From Bradyrhizobium sp. SRS-191 (GTDB lineage: Bacteria > Pseudomonadota > Alphaproteobacteria > Rhizobiales > Xanthobacteraceae): DNA of 64,000 bases. This document shows positions 35,981 through 44,714 of the stretch, piece after piece. The notes beneath the pieces are model-generated. The model was given only the letters and a program-made list of their open reading frames with translations, had not been told where the DNA came from and ran no database searches. Position numbers and translations under genes: made by a program. Location of the stretch: assembly GCF_024586915.1 (NCBI RefSeq), contig NZ_JANBVS010000025.1, forward strand, positions 30,423 through 94,422, given 5' to 3'. The stretch's first letter is position 1. Each line of letters opens with the position of its first letter.

Positions 35981-36957
35981 CCGAACCACTCCAGCCGATT
36001 GCGCACGCGAAGCAGCCCGAACGCGCCGATGGAGACCGCGAGCATCAGCACGATCCCCTGGAACAGCGGCTGCCACAGCGGATCGAAGTCGAACACGAAC
36101 AGGAGGTCGCCGATGGTGCGGAAGGCCAGCGCACCGAAGATCGCGCCGATCGCGCTGCCGCGTCCGCCCATCAGCGACACGCCGCCGAGCACCACCGCTG
36201 CGATCGAGAATAGCGTGTAGGCGTTGCCGCTCGCATAGGCGGCCTCGCCGGTGTAGGAGAAGAAGGTGAGGAACAGGCCGCCGATCGCCGACAATAGGCC
36301 GGCGAGCGTGTAGGCCATGAATTTGGCGGCGCGGATCGGTGCGCCGGACATGTAGGCCGCGACCTCCGACGAGCCGGTGGCGAAGGCGGCGCGGCCGATG
36401 ACCGAGCAGCTATAGGGCACCCAGATCAGGACCGCCGTCGCGGCCAGCGCCACGAGGCTGGTCGGCAGCACGCCGAACAGGCGGCCCGTCAGCGCATCGG
36501 CCAGCGTCTCGTTGACGGCGCCGCCGGGATTGGGCCTGAGCATCAGCGCGACGCCGTAATACATCGCGCCGGTGGCGATGGTAGTCACGATCGGCTGCAG
36601 GCGGCCGAAGATCACGATCGCGCCGTTGATCATGCCGCACAGGATGCCCGTGCCCAGCACGCCGACGACCCCGAGCGCGGTCTCGGTGGCGGTGCCGACG
36701 ACGATCCAGGAGGCGAGGCAATTGGTGAGCGTCAGGATCATGCCGACCGAGAGATCGATGCCGGCGGTGATCACCACGATCGCCTGCGCCATCGCGACGA
36801 AGGCGAGCAGGGTCGCCTTGTTGGACGCGGTCTGCACCATGTTGGCGCTGAAGCCGGCCGGATGGTTGGTCGCATAGATCAGGAACATCGCGACGAAGAT
36901 GCCGATCGCGAGCAAGGTGCCGCGCTGCTCGGCGAGCCAGTACCGCCATTCGGTCAT
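35977..36957 (-). CDS. Ribose-type ABC permease (RbsC-like) 1
   Basis: This 326-residue permease is of the same family as the next gene. It contains VITAGIDLSVGMILTLTN and ATGSSEVAAYMSGAPIRAAK, with the late GGVSLMGGRGSAIGAIFGAL. It overlaps the upstream ATPase gene by 4 bp and the downstream permease gene by 4 bp. Having two distinct permeases is common for YtfT/YjfF-type and related sugar importers, in contrast to the RbsC homodimer. Confidence 0.92.
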   Translation of the reverse strand: MTEWRYWLAEQRGTLLAIGIFVAMFLIYATNHPAGFSANMVQTASNKATLLAFVAMAQAIVVITAGIDLSVGMILTLTNCLASWIVVGTATETALGVVGVLGTGILCGMINGAIVIFGRLQPIVTTIATGAMYYGVALMLRPNPGGAVNETLADALTGRLFGVLPTSLVALAATAVLIWVPYSCSVIGRAAFATGSSEVAAYMSGAPIRAAKFMAYTLAGLLSAIGGLFLTFFSYTGEAAYASGNAYTLFSIAAVVLGGVSLMGGRGSAIGAIFGALAFRTIGDLLFVFDFDPLWQPLFQGIVLMLAVSIGAFGLLRVRNRLEWFG

Positions 36958-38495
36958 GTCAGACTCGCTTCCGCCAATTCGCCGTCGTCGACATTGAGGG
37001 CGCTGCTGACCAGCGCGCGCTCGGTGATCTCTGCGCCCGCGAGCTCACGCCTGACGGCGCCGTCATACATCACCAGTACGCGGTCGCAGCAGCCGATCAG
37101 CTCGTCATAATCGGTCGAATACAGCAGGACCGCGGCGCCCTCGTCAGCGAGGCGGCGCAGCAGCCGGTAGATCTCCTGCTTGGTGCCGACATCGATACCG
37201 CGGGTGGGATCGTTGAGCAGGATGATGCGCGGCTTGTTCATCAGCCATTTCGCGATCACGACCTTCTGCTGGTTGCCGCCGGACAGTGCGCTGACGGGAA
37301 GGTCAGGCGAGGCGGTCTTGATCTCGATCAGGCGGATCATCTCGTCGATCAAGGCCGATTGGCGCTGCCGGTCGATGATGCCGAATCGCGCGAAGCGGTC
37401 GAAGGCCGCGGCCGAAAGATTGTCGCGCACCGACATCGGCAGCATCAGCCCCTCGGTCTTGCGATCCTCCGGAATGAGCGCGAGGCCGATGCGCTCGGAT
37501 TTGGCGGCGACGGGGCTGTCGATCGCAGCCTTGTCGCCATCGATGAGAATGTCGCCGCTGGTGTCGCGGAGCACGCCGAACAGCGCCAGCAGCAATTCGC
37601 GCTGGCCCTGGCCGTCGAGGCCGCCGAGACCGATGATCTCGCCGGCATGCAGCGAGAAGGAGATGTCCTTGAGCCGGTCGCCCCAGCGGAGCTTTTTGCA
37701 TTGCAGGGCCGGTGGCCGCCCGTCGGGCTTACGCGCCGGCTTGTCCGGAAAGACATGCTTGTACTCGCGGCCGATCATCAGCTCGATCACCTCGGCATCC
37801 GTCCTGGTGCCGGCGGCGAAGGTCGAGATGCGGCGGCCGTTACGGAAGACGCTGCAGTCGTCGGCGAGCTCGGCGATCTCATGCATGCGGTGGGAGATGT
37901 AGAGCAGCGCGAGGCCTTCGCTGCGCAGCCGCTTCAGCACCTCGAACACCTTGGTGACGTCGGAGGCCGTCAGCGCCGATGTGGCCTCGTCGAGGATCAG
38001 GATCTTCGGCTGCCGTGCCAGCGCCTTCGCGATCTCGACCATCTGCCGGCGCGACAACGGCAGGTCCCTGACCAGCGCGCGCGGGTGAATGTCGCCGGCA
38101 CCGGCGCGATGCAGCGCCTCCTCAGCGATGCGCCGCTGGGCGCGCCGGTCGATCATGCCGAGCCGCGTCGGCGGATGAGAGATCATGATGTTGTCGGCGA
38201 CCGACAGATCGGGGATCAGCGACAGTTCCTGGAAGATGCAGACGATCCCGGCGTCGTTTGCCGCCGAAGGACTGGCGAAGGCGACCTCGCGTCCCCCGAG
38301 TGTCATGCGGCCTTCGTCCGGCGCGACCACGCCGACCATGAGCTTGATCAAGGTCGACTTGCCGGCGCCGTTCTCGCCGAGAATGGCGTGGATGCGCCCA
38401 GGGTGAACCTCGAGGTCCGCCCGGTCCAGCGCGACCACGCCGCCATAGCGCTTTGACAGCCCTTCGGCGCGAAACAGCGGCTCGGCCGCGATCAT
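36954..38495 (-). CDS. Ribose-type double-domain ABC ATPase (RbsA/MglA-like)
   Basis: ATG 38495 with a GAGGAAGAGAG ribosome-binding region gives 513 residues, the normal RbsA size; the longer frame upstream is not protein-like. Domain 1 has Walker A GENGAGKS (40-47), Walker B LILDEATSAL and switch YISHRMHE. Domain 2 has the family-typical degenerate P-loop GLDGQGQRE and an intact LSGGNQQKV. Its Walker B reads LLNDPTRGID, where most relatives have LxLDEPTRG(I/V)D, so the magnesium Asp is Asn and the catalytic Glu is Asp. The second site is therefore probably non-hydrolytic. It energises the two RbsC-like permeases. Confidence 0.92.
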   Translation of the reverse strand: MIAAEPLFRAEGLSKRYGGVVALDRADLEVHPGRIHAILGENGAGKSTLIKLMVGVVAPDEGRMTLGGREVAFASPSAANDAGIVCIFQELSLIPDLSVADNIMISHPPTRLGMIDRRAQRRIAEEALHRAGAGDIHPRALVRDLPLSRRQMVEIAKALARQPKILILDEATSALTASDVTKVFEVLKRLRSEGLALLYISHRMHEIAELADDCSVFRNGRRISTFAAGTRTDAEVIELMIGREYKHVFPDKPARKPDGRPPALQCKKLRWGDRLKDISFSLHAGEIIGLGGLDGQGQRELLLALFGVLRDTSGDILIDGDKAAIDSPVAAKSERIGLALIPEDRKTEGLMLPMSVRDNLSAAAFDRFARFGIIDRQRQSALIDEMIRLIEIKTASPDLPVSALSGGNQQKVVIAKWLMNKPRIILLNDPTRGIDVGTKQEIYRLLRRLADEGAAVLLYSTDYDELIGCCDRVLVMYDGAVRRELAGAEITERALVSSALNVDDGELAEASLT

Positions 38496-38583
38496 GATAC
38501 TCTCTTCCTCAGCGCTGGCGCGACAGTCACATCCCGATCCGCCGCGCCATCCATCGCACGGCGCGGCGGCTTCGGGCCTCGTA

Positions 38584-39723
38584 CTACTGATTTTCCTTCG
38601 ACTGGCCCATGATCTCCTGCGCCGTGAAGTTGATGCCGCAGGTCGGGAAGGAGTTGCCGACGAAGAAGTTGTCGGACTGCGACGGGAAGTAGTCCTCATC
38701 CTTCTTGAAGTTGGGGTCCTCGACGACCGCAAGCGGCAGCTTGACCGATTGCGGCACCACCTTGCCTTCGAGAGCTGCGAGCGCAACCTTGATCGCAACC
38801 GCGACCTGCGCGGGACCGGTACCGGCCGAGGAACACTTCAGGCCTTCCGATGACTTGGCAGCGCAGAACTTGCGGAAGCCGTTCTCGGTCTCGCCGCCGA
38901 ACGGCACCATCTCGTGCTTGGCGTCGAGCATCGCCTGCACGATGCCGGTGTCGCCGCCCTGGCCGGAGATCGCATCGAACGGGCCATTGGTGGCGATCGC
39001 ATCGGCCGTTGCCTTCTGGGCGACACCGTCGTCCCATTTGCCGACGACTTCGGTGGTCTGCCACTTCTTGCCGGAACCGCTCAGGATGGATTGGAAGCCG
39101 TTGTGCCGGTCGGTGTCGACCGAGGTGCCGGCGACGCCGCGCACTTCGAGCACCTTGCCGCCATTTGGCACGTTCTTGACCAGCCACTTCGCCCAGAGCT
39201 CGCCGAGGCCCTTCTGGTCGACGTTGACGTTGATCGCATCTTCCGTGGCGAGAATGTTGTCGAAAGCGACGAGGATCACGCCGGCCTGCTTGGCGCGCTT
39301 GATCACCGGGCCGAACGCCGTCGGGTTCTGCGCGTTGACGACGATGGCGTCATAGCCGGAGTCGATGAAATTGTTGATCGCCGAGATCTGCGCCGGCACG
39401 TCCTCGCCGGTCGAGACCACCTTGAATTCCTTCAGCTTGGCCTTCACCTCCGGCTGCGCCGCATAGGCCTTCGCCGTCTGGATCATCTGGATGCGCCAGG
39501 TGTTGGCGATGTAGCCATTGGCGAGCGCGATGCGGTAGGGACCCTTCTTGGCGGGATACTTGAAGAACTTGGTGTCGCCGGTCCACGGCACCATGCATTC
39601 GGGCTCGGCCGCGGGACCCTTGACCATTTCCGGCTCTGCAAGCGCCTTGCTCGCGAACGCCGAAAGCAGCACCAGCGATGCACAGGTCGCAAGGCATCGC
39701 GCCTTCATCGATTTGGAAGACAT
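38584..39723 (-). CDS. Ribose-type ABC sugar-binding protein
   Basis: ATG 39723, behind a GGGGAGG site, gives 379 residues with a cleavable signal peptide ending near Ala29 (ASKALA before EPEM). The type-1 periplasmic binding fold is shown by PYRIALANGYIANTWRIQ, AINNFIDSGYDAIVVN, AGVILVAFDNIL and GQGGDTGIVQAML. It starts a leftward operon with the RbsA-like ATPase and two permeases. The region upstream has a perfect LacI-family operator, so expression is probably sugar-inducible. The sugar is unknown, and no catabolic gene follows. Confidence 0.92.
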   Translation of the reverse strand: MSSKSMKARCLATCASLVLLSAFASKALAEPEMVKGPAAEPECMVPWTGDTKFFKYPAKKGPYRIALANGYIANTWRIQMIQTAKAYAAQPEVKAKLKEFKVVSTGEDVPAQISAINNFIDSGYDAIVVNAQNPTAFGPVIKRAKQAGVILVAFDNILATEDAINVNVDQKGLGELWAKWLVKNVPNGGKVLEVRGVAGTSVDTDRHNGFQSILSGSGKKWQTTEVVGKWDDGVAQKATADAIATNGPFDAISGQGGDTGIVQAMLDAKHEMVPFGGETENGFRKFCAAKSSEGLKCSSAGTGPAQVAVAIKVALAALEGKVVPQSVKLPLAVVEDPNFKKDEDYFPSQSDNFFVGNSFPTCGINFTAQEIMGQSKENQ

Positions 39724-40210
39724 TCGTGACCTCCCCATTGTTGCAGCGCCAATCATTGACGCATGTGCGAGACGCCTCACTTGTTCTTGGAGGTTGTTCG
39801 AGCGTCGCTCGTCGTCTCAACGATCGCAGCGATACTGGCCAATGACAGCGCTGTCAATTACCGGCGCGCGGCTTCTGTCGTGCGAGCTGACGCGAAGGGT
39901 ATTGCCCATTGAAGCCTTTGTTGATGCCTCAGAAGTGGCCGACTCACACCGCGTCCTGCGCGCATCCCTGATGTCAGCGCTACCACGGCGGCATTTTTGC
40001 GTCGCATCGAGGAAAATGAGACTGCCCGTCAAGGTGGCGGCTGGCCGCGCGATCCGGTGCAGCGCGGCGTCAGCTAGCCTTCGCAGCGATGGGGCTCACC
40101 CTGCTTACCAGACATGGTGAGGAGACGGTGGGGCCTGCCGCTAATACGGCCAGCAACGACTGGCCGGCACAATCGTGTGCTCCAGCAATGGGCGACAAGG
40201 GAGGAGTTCG
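39724..40210. other. Divergent promoter region between two transporter systems
   Basis: This 487-bp gap separates the leftward ribose-type operon from the rightward branched-chain-type binding protein gene. It contains a perfect LacI-type palindrome (listed separately), a shorter dyad CGAGCG-T-CGCTCG (39799-39811), and an AGGGAGGAG ribosome-binding site just before the ATG at 40211. No plausible gene was seen. Confidence 0.6.
39843..39856. promoter_or_regulatory. Perfect LacI-family operator TGACAGCGCTGTCA
   Basis: This 14-bp perfect palindrome has the central CG and the TG...CA ends typical of LacI/GalR-family operators (TGNNANCGNTNNCA pattern). It is 120 bp upstream of the ribose-type binding protein gene. 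No LacI gene is in the window, so the cognate repressor must be encoded elsewhere. Confidence 0.6.
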
Positions 40211-41464
40211 ATGCACATGCGACGCGTGGGGTTCGCCGTGGTCACGGCGCTTTTGCTGTCCGGTACGGCTGCGTTCGCTCAGGAGAAGATCAAGGTCGGA
40301 GTCACGGCGACGCTCGAGGGCACCTATACGGTTCTCGGCGAGGACGGCATGCGCGGCCATGTCACTGCGCTGAACGTGCTTGGCAAGAAGGTCGGCGACA
40401 AGGAGCTGGAATTCGTCGTTGCTTCGACCGATGCCACGCCTGACTCGGCAGTGCGCGCCGTGCGCAAGCTGATCGAGCAGGACAAGGTGCAGATCCTGCT
40501 GTCGCCGCTGTCGGGCGACGAAGGCATCGCGGTCAAGAATTTCGCCAAGACGCATCCCGAGCTGACCTTCGTCAATGCGGCCTCCGGCGCGCAGGAAACG
40601 ACCTACGTCGATCCGGCGCCGAACTTCTTCCGCTTCAACATGGACGGCGCGCAGTGGCAGGTCGGCCTCGGCAAATATGCCTACGAGACCAAGGGCTATC
40701 GCAAGATCGCGACCGTGGGGGAGGACTACTCCTTCATCTACACCCAGGTGTTCGGTCTGGCGCTCGAGTTCTGCGGCCTCGGCGGCAAGATCTCGAGCCG
40801 GCAGTGGGTCCCGCTCGGCACCAAGGACTTCGCCTCGGTCATCGCCGCGCTGCCCGACGATGTCGACGCGATCTATCTTGGCCTCGGCGGCGCCGACGCG
40901 GTGAACTTCCTCAATCAGTACCAGCAGGCAGGCGGCAAGGCGCATCTGATGGGTGGCTCGATCATGATCGACCAGACCATCCTGTCGTCCAAGGGGAACG
41001 CCAAGAACGCGCTGATCGGCACGATCGCGGCGTCGGGCCAGGCCGATACCTGGGAGGATCCGCGCTGGCAGAAGTTCGTCAAGGCGTATCAGGACTCGTT
41101 CCCGCCGGAGAAGCGCTTCCCGAGCCCGTCGCTGCTGGCGACCAACTACTATGACTCGACCATGGCCCTCATTCTCGCGCTGCGTGAGGTCAATGGCGAT
41201 CTGTCCGACAACCAGTCCAAGCTGAAGGCGGCCCTGGCCAAGATCGAGATCGATGCGCCCAACGGCAAGATCAAGCTCGACTCCAACCGCCAGGCCATCG
41301 GCACCAACTTCGTCACCGAAGTGGTTGATGACGGCAAGGGCGCGCTGTTCAGCAAGGTCGTGAAGGTGATCCCCGACGTCAACCAGACACTGGGTTATGA
41401 TGCGGCCACCTTTGCCAAGATCGGGCTGCCAAGCCGGACCGTGCCTGAATGTAAGAAGTACTGA
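40211..41464 (+). CDS. Branched-chain/amide-type ABC substrate-binding protein (LivJ family)
   Basis: ATG 40211 directly follows an AGGGAGGAG site; the product is 417 residues. The signal peptide ends near Ala23 (TAAFA before QEKIKVGV). The type-1 binding fold of the HAAT family is seen in IKVGVTATLEGTYTVLGED, KVQILLSPLSGDEGIA and PNFFRFNMDGAQW. It is expected to deliver the substrate to the LivHMGF-type transporter encoded from 42611, and it is followed by a strong terminator-like hairpin, so it is probably transcribed at a higher level. The AraC gene lies between it and the transporter genes. Confidence 0.9.
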   Translation: MHMRRVGFAVVTALLLSGTAAFAQEKIKVGVTATLEGTYTVLGEDGMRGHVTALNVLGKKVGDKELEFVVASTDATPDSAVRAVRKLIEQDKVQILLSPLSGDEGIAVKNFAKTHPELTFVNAASGAQETTYVDPAPNFFRFNMDGAQWQVGLGKYAYETKGYRKIATVGEDYSFIYTQVFGLALEFCGLGGKISSRQWVPLGTKDFASVIAALPDDVDAIYLGLGGADAVNFLNQYQQAGGKAHLMGGSIMIDQTILSSKGNAKNALIGTIAASGQADTWEDPRWQKFVKAYQDSFPPEKRFPSPSLLATNYYDSTMALILALREVNGDLSDNQSKLKAALAKIEIDAPNGKIKLDSNRQAIGTNFVTEVVDDGKGALFSKVVKVIPDVNQTLGYDAATFAKIGLPSRTVPECKKY

Positions 41465-41484
41465 CCAATCGGGGTCAGCAACTC

Positions 41485-41513
41485 ACGCGGCCGGAGGCTT
41501 GCTCCGGCCGCGT
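41485..41513 (+). terminator. Terminator-like hairpin after the LivJ-type gene
   Basis: A perfect 12-bp stem ACGCGGCCGGAG with CTCCGGCCGCGT (41485-41496 / 41502-41513) closes on a GCTTG loop, 21 bp after the stop codon. A weakly T-rich stretch follows. This is the clearest terminator candidate in the window. Confidence 0.65.
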
Positions 41514-41589
41514 CGTCGCGTCGCTTGCTTTCTGTGCAGCAATGGCCGACGCTGACGAATAATCAAAAAGTCATATCGGTGGGGAAGTG

Positions 41590-42411
41590 ATGAGTAGGGC
41601 GCTTGCCGTCTTTCATGCCCGCTTCGGTCGCGCGACGGTCTATCAGCTCAATCGGCCGTTCAATGTGCATGCCCATCGCGAGGGGCATCTGATCTTTCAC
41701 GTGGGCGGAACCCCGGCCAACATCGATGTCTGCGATCAGCGCCATGTCATCGGCGAGGACTCGATCGTCGCGGTCAATCCATGGGAACCGCATAATTTCC
41801 TGCCGAACGATATCGACAACGGCGCGATCTTCTTCGTGCTCTACGTCAATGCCGAATGGTTCGCGCCGCCAGCCATGCGCGAGGGCCTGAAATTCGGACG
41901 GACCTGGTTCCGCCGCACCGCCGCGCTCGACCGCTGCATTCGTCGCACCGCCGCGCTCGTCTGTGGCGCGCCATCGCTCGGCTGCCTGGATGGCGAGCTG
42001 CGCCAGCTGATCGAAAGCTGCTACGAGGAGAGCTGGCGTGTTTCCGAGCTGACGCCGGAGCGGCCAAGCACCGAGGTGACCGATTTCCGGGTCCGCAAGT
42101 GCATCAAGCTGATGTCGGACAGCCCCTGTGCCGAGATCGAGCTCGATCACATCGCGCGGGAATCGGGACTGTCGCGCCCGCATTTCTATCGTCTGTTCCG
42201 CAGCCAGACCGGCGTGACGCCGAACCTGTATCTGAACACGCTGCTGATGGAGCGGGCGCTGGACGCAATCGTCGCAACGGAGTCGCCCATTGCCGACATC
42301 GGCTTCGATCTCGGCTTCTCGTCGCAGAGCGGCTTCACCCGCTTCTTTGCAGGCAATGTCGGCATGGCGCCGACCGATTATCGCCGCGCTGCAAAAGTGC
42401 TGCGGTCCTGA
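41590..42411 (+). CDS. AraC family transcriptional regulator
   Basis: ATG 41590, behind a GGTGGGG site, gives 273 residues. The N-terminal cupin-like effector domain (about 10-110) contains NRPFNVHAHREGHLIFHV and NPWEPHNF. The C-terminal double HTH (about 170-270) contains LDHIARESGLSRPHFYRLF and IADIGFDLGFSSQSGFTRFF, ending with the family motif MAPTDYRR. It sits between the binding protein and the livH operon, so it is the probable activator of the 42.5-63.8 kb gene set, responding to the imported compound. Confidence 0.94.
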   Translation: MSRALAVFHARFGRATVYQLNRPFNVHAHREGHLIFHVGGTPANIDVCDQRHVIGEDSIVAVNPWEPHNFLPNDIDNGAIFFVLYVNAEWFAPPAMREGLKFGRTWFRRTAALDRCIRRTAALVCGAPSLGCLDGELRQLIESCYEESWRVSELTPERPSTEVTDFRVRKCIKLMSDSPCAEIELDHIARESGLSRPHFYRLFRSQTGVTPNLYLNTLLMERALDAIVATESPIADIGFDLGFSSQSGFTRFFAGNVGMAPTDYRRAAKVLRS

Positions 42412-42524
42412 CGTGCTGCTGCGCATCGCGCGAAAAGAGACTGTCGATCAAACAGGCGTTCTCGTCTGCGGCTAGTCTTGTCGCAGCGTGATCCGGCAAG
42501 GGATCCGACGAGGGAGGACCTGCG

Positions 42525-42614
42525 ATGGCCGGCGTCACCGGCGATCTTCGGCTGCACGCGCGACGCCGTTGTGACGACGGCGCCGGTCTCGCCGACGCGA
42601 GGGGATGCCGATGA
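42525..42614 (+). CDS. 29-codon leader ORF coupled to livH
   Basis: A short ORF starts at ATG 42525 behind a strong AGGGAGG site (42511-42517). It encodes 29 residues rich in Arg, Asp and Cys with no similarity recognised. Its TGA (42612-42614) overlaps the livH ATG (42611) in the ATGA form. This geometry suggests a leader peptide whose translation opens or feeds the livH start, rather than a functional protein. It is not certain that it is translated. Confidence 0.45.
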   Translation: MAGVTGDLRLHARRRCDDGAGLADARGCR

Positions 42615-43621
42615 GCCGCTTCATCGAGCGTCACCCGATCTGGTCCCTCGTCATTCTGCTCGCCGTCGCGTGTCTCGCTTGGCTCATCATCGCGGTATGG
42701 CCGCCGGGGCTGGAAGAGGCTGTTGGCCGCAAGAAGGTGTTTCTGAGCGCGGTGTTCAACGGCATCACGTTGGGTGGACTCTACTTTCTGGTCGCCAGCG
42801 GTTTCACCCTGATCTTCGGCCTGATGCGCAACGTCAACCTCGCGCACGGCTCGCTGTATCTGTTCGGCGGCTATGTCGGCTACGGCATCTCGACCGCGAC
42901 CGGCTCGTGGATCCTGGCTTTCATTGCGGCCTTCATCGTTGTCGCTGTCGTCGGCGTGCTGCTTCAGCTGCTCGTGTTTCGCCGCATGGAGGGGCAGGAT
43001 CTGCGGCAGACCATGGTGACGATCGGGCTCTCGATCGTGTTTGCGGATCTGATGCTGTGGGCGTTCGGCGGTGACTTCTATCAGATCCAGACGCCGGCCT
43101 GGCTGGTCGGACCGGTCCAGCTGCCGCTGATGACCGCAATGAAGTCGTCCGGCGAGGCGGTGTTCCTGCAATATCCGCTGGTGCGGCTCGTGATCTTCTG
43201 CGGCTCGGTGGTGATCGGCGTGCTGATGTGGCTCGCGTTGAACCGCACGCGCGTCGGCATGATCGTCCGCGCCGGCGTCGACGATCGCGAAATCCTCGCC
43301 GCGACCGGCGTGCAGATCCAGCTCGTGTTCGTCCTGGTGTTCGCGTTGGGTGCGGGATTGGCCGGCATCGCCGGCGTGGTCGGCGGGACCTTCCAATCGA
43401 TCTCGCCGGGCGAGGATACGCGCTTCCTTCTCGCGTCGCTGGTCGTGGTCATCGTCGGCGGCATGGGATCGATCCCGGGCGCGGCGCTCGGCGCCGTCAT
43501 CATCGGGCTCGCCGAGCAGCTCGGCTCGGTCTACATCCCGACCTATGCGATCGTCGTGACGTTCCTGATCATGGTCCTGGTGCTCGCGCTGCGGCCTCAG
43601 GGCCTGTTGGCGAGGCGCTGA
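42611..43621 (+). CDS. livH: Branched-chain-type ABC permease LivH
   Basis: ATG 42611, preceded by GAGGGG at a correct 6-nt distance (42599-42604), is better placed than ATG 42605. The 336-residue permease has an extra N-terminal helix before the usual start, then NGITLGGLYFLVASGFTLIF, MRNVNLAHGSLYLFG and the late VGGMGSIPGAALGAVIIGLAEQ. These are LivH hallmarks. It opens a run of coupled genes and is 1 bp before livM. The substrate is likely a small amide, acid or aromatic rather than necessarily leucine. Confidence 0.92.
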   Translation: MSRFIERHPIWSLVILLAVACLAWLIIAVWPPGLEEAVGRKKVFLSAVFNGITLGGLYFLVASGFTLIFGLMRNVNLAHGSLYLFGGYVGYGISTATGSWILAFIAAFIVVAVVGVLLQLLVFRRMEGQDLRQTMVTIGLSIVFADLMLWAFGGDFYQIQTPAWLVGPVQLPLMTAMKSSGEAVFLQYPLVRLVIFCGSVVIGVLMWLALNRTRVGMIVRAGVDDREILAATGVQIQLVFVLVFALGAGLAGIAGVVGGTFQSISPGEDTRFLLASLVVVIVGGMGSIPGAALGAVIIGLAEQLGSVYIPTYAIVVTFLIMVLVLALRPQGLLARR

Positions 43622-43622
43622 C

Positions 43623-44714
43623 ATGTCGCTGATCCAGGAGGCGCGGACGAGAGAGGGGGGGCTGGCAGCACGGGGCGCGGTGTCGCAGCCGGCGGCGTGG
43701 TCGGTCACCGAGCATCCATGGGCCTGGGCACTGGCCGCCTTGCTGCTCATCATGCCGCTCATCGCCAACGGATTCTTCCTGATCGAGATCTTCGGCACGA
43801 CCCTGATCCTCGGCACCATCGCCCTGAGCCTGATGTTCCTCGCGGGCTATGGCGGCATGGTGAGCCTGATGCAGCTGACGATCGCGGGCTTTGCCGGCTA
43901 CATGGTCGCCGTCTTCGGCGTCAGCGGCAATGCCAATATCAGCCTGGGCTGGCCTTGGTGGCTGGCGACGCCGACGGCGCTGGTGCTCGCGATGCTGTTC
44001 GGCACGCTCGGCGGCGCGCTGGCCGTGCGTACGGAGGGCATCTACACCATCATGATCACGCTCGCGATCGGCGCGGCGTTCTATTATTTCACCAACCAGA
44101 ACTGGGCGATCTTCAACGGCCACACCGGTATCAACACGATCGCCACGCCGCATGTCCTCGGCATCAACTGGCGGACCGACATCGCGTTCTATTATCTGAT
44201 CCTGGCGGTGGCGGCGCTGTGTTACTTCGCCGTGCTTTATCTCTCCCGTGCGCCGTTCGGCCTGGCCCTGCAGGGCGTGCGCGACAATCCCCGGCGCATG
44301 GCCGCGCTCGGCTTCAACGTCAATGCGAATCGGATTGCGGCCTATGCCTTCGCCGCCTTGATCGCGGGGCTTGGTGGCGTGCTGCAGGTCTGGAACTATC
44401 GGCAGATCTCGCCGGGATCCGTGGCCGTCGAGCGCTGCATCGACATTCTCATCGTCGCCGTTGTCGGCGGCATCACGCGTCCCGTCGGCGCCTATATCGG
44501 CGCCTTCATCTTCGTCATCCTGCGCACGTTTGCGCTCGATTTCCTGGTCAAGGTCGGGCTCGACGGCAACCGTTTCAGGCTGCTGATCGGCCTCGGCTTC
44601 CTCGTCATCGTGTTGTTCTCGTCCGACGGCGTCATCGGCCTGTACGAGCGCTGGCGCAAGCGCGGCCAAGCCGGCGGGGCGCGGTCCCGTCCAGGAGGGC
44701 ACGGTCATGGATAG
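43623..44714 (+). CDS. livM: Branched-chain-type ABC permease LivM
   Basis: This 363-residue partner permease has a long N-terminal extension, then ALSLMFLAGYGGMVSLMQLT and the family core GLALQGVRDNPRRMAALGFN. Its start is 1 bp after livH and its end overlaps the livG start by 8 bp, so translation of the three is coupled. Confidence 0.93.
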   Translation: MSLIQEARTREGGLAARGAVSQPAAWSVTEHPWAWALAALLLIMPLIANGFFLIEIFGTTLILGTIALSLMFLAGYGGMVSLMQLTIAGFAGYMVAVFGVSGNANISLGWPWWLATPTALVLAMLFGTLGGALAVRTEGIYTIMITLAIGAAFYYFTNQNWAIFNGHTGINTIATPHVLGINWRTDIAFYYLILAVAALCYFAVLYLSRAPFGLALQGVRDNPRRMAALGFNVNANRIAAYAFAALIAGLGGVLQVWNYRQISPGSVAVERCIDILIVAVVGGITRPVGAYIGAFIFVILRTFALDFLVKVGLDGNRFRLLIGLGFLVIVLFSSDGVIGLYERWRKRGQAGGARSRPGGHGHG

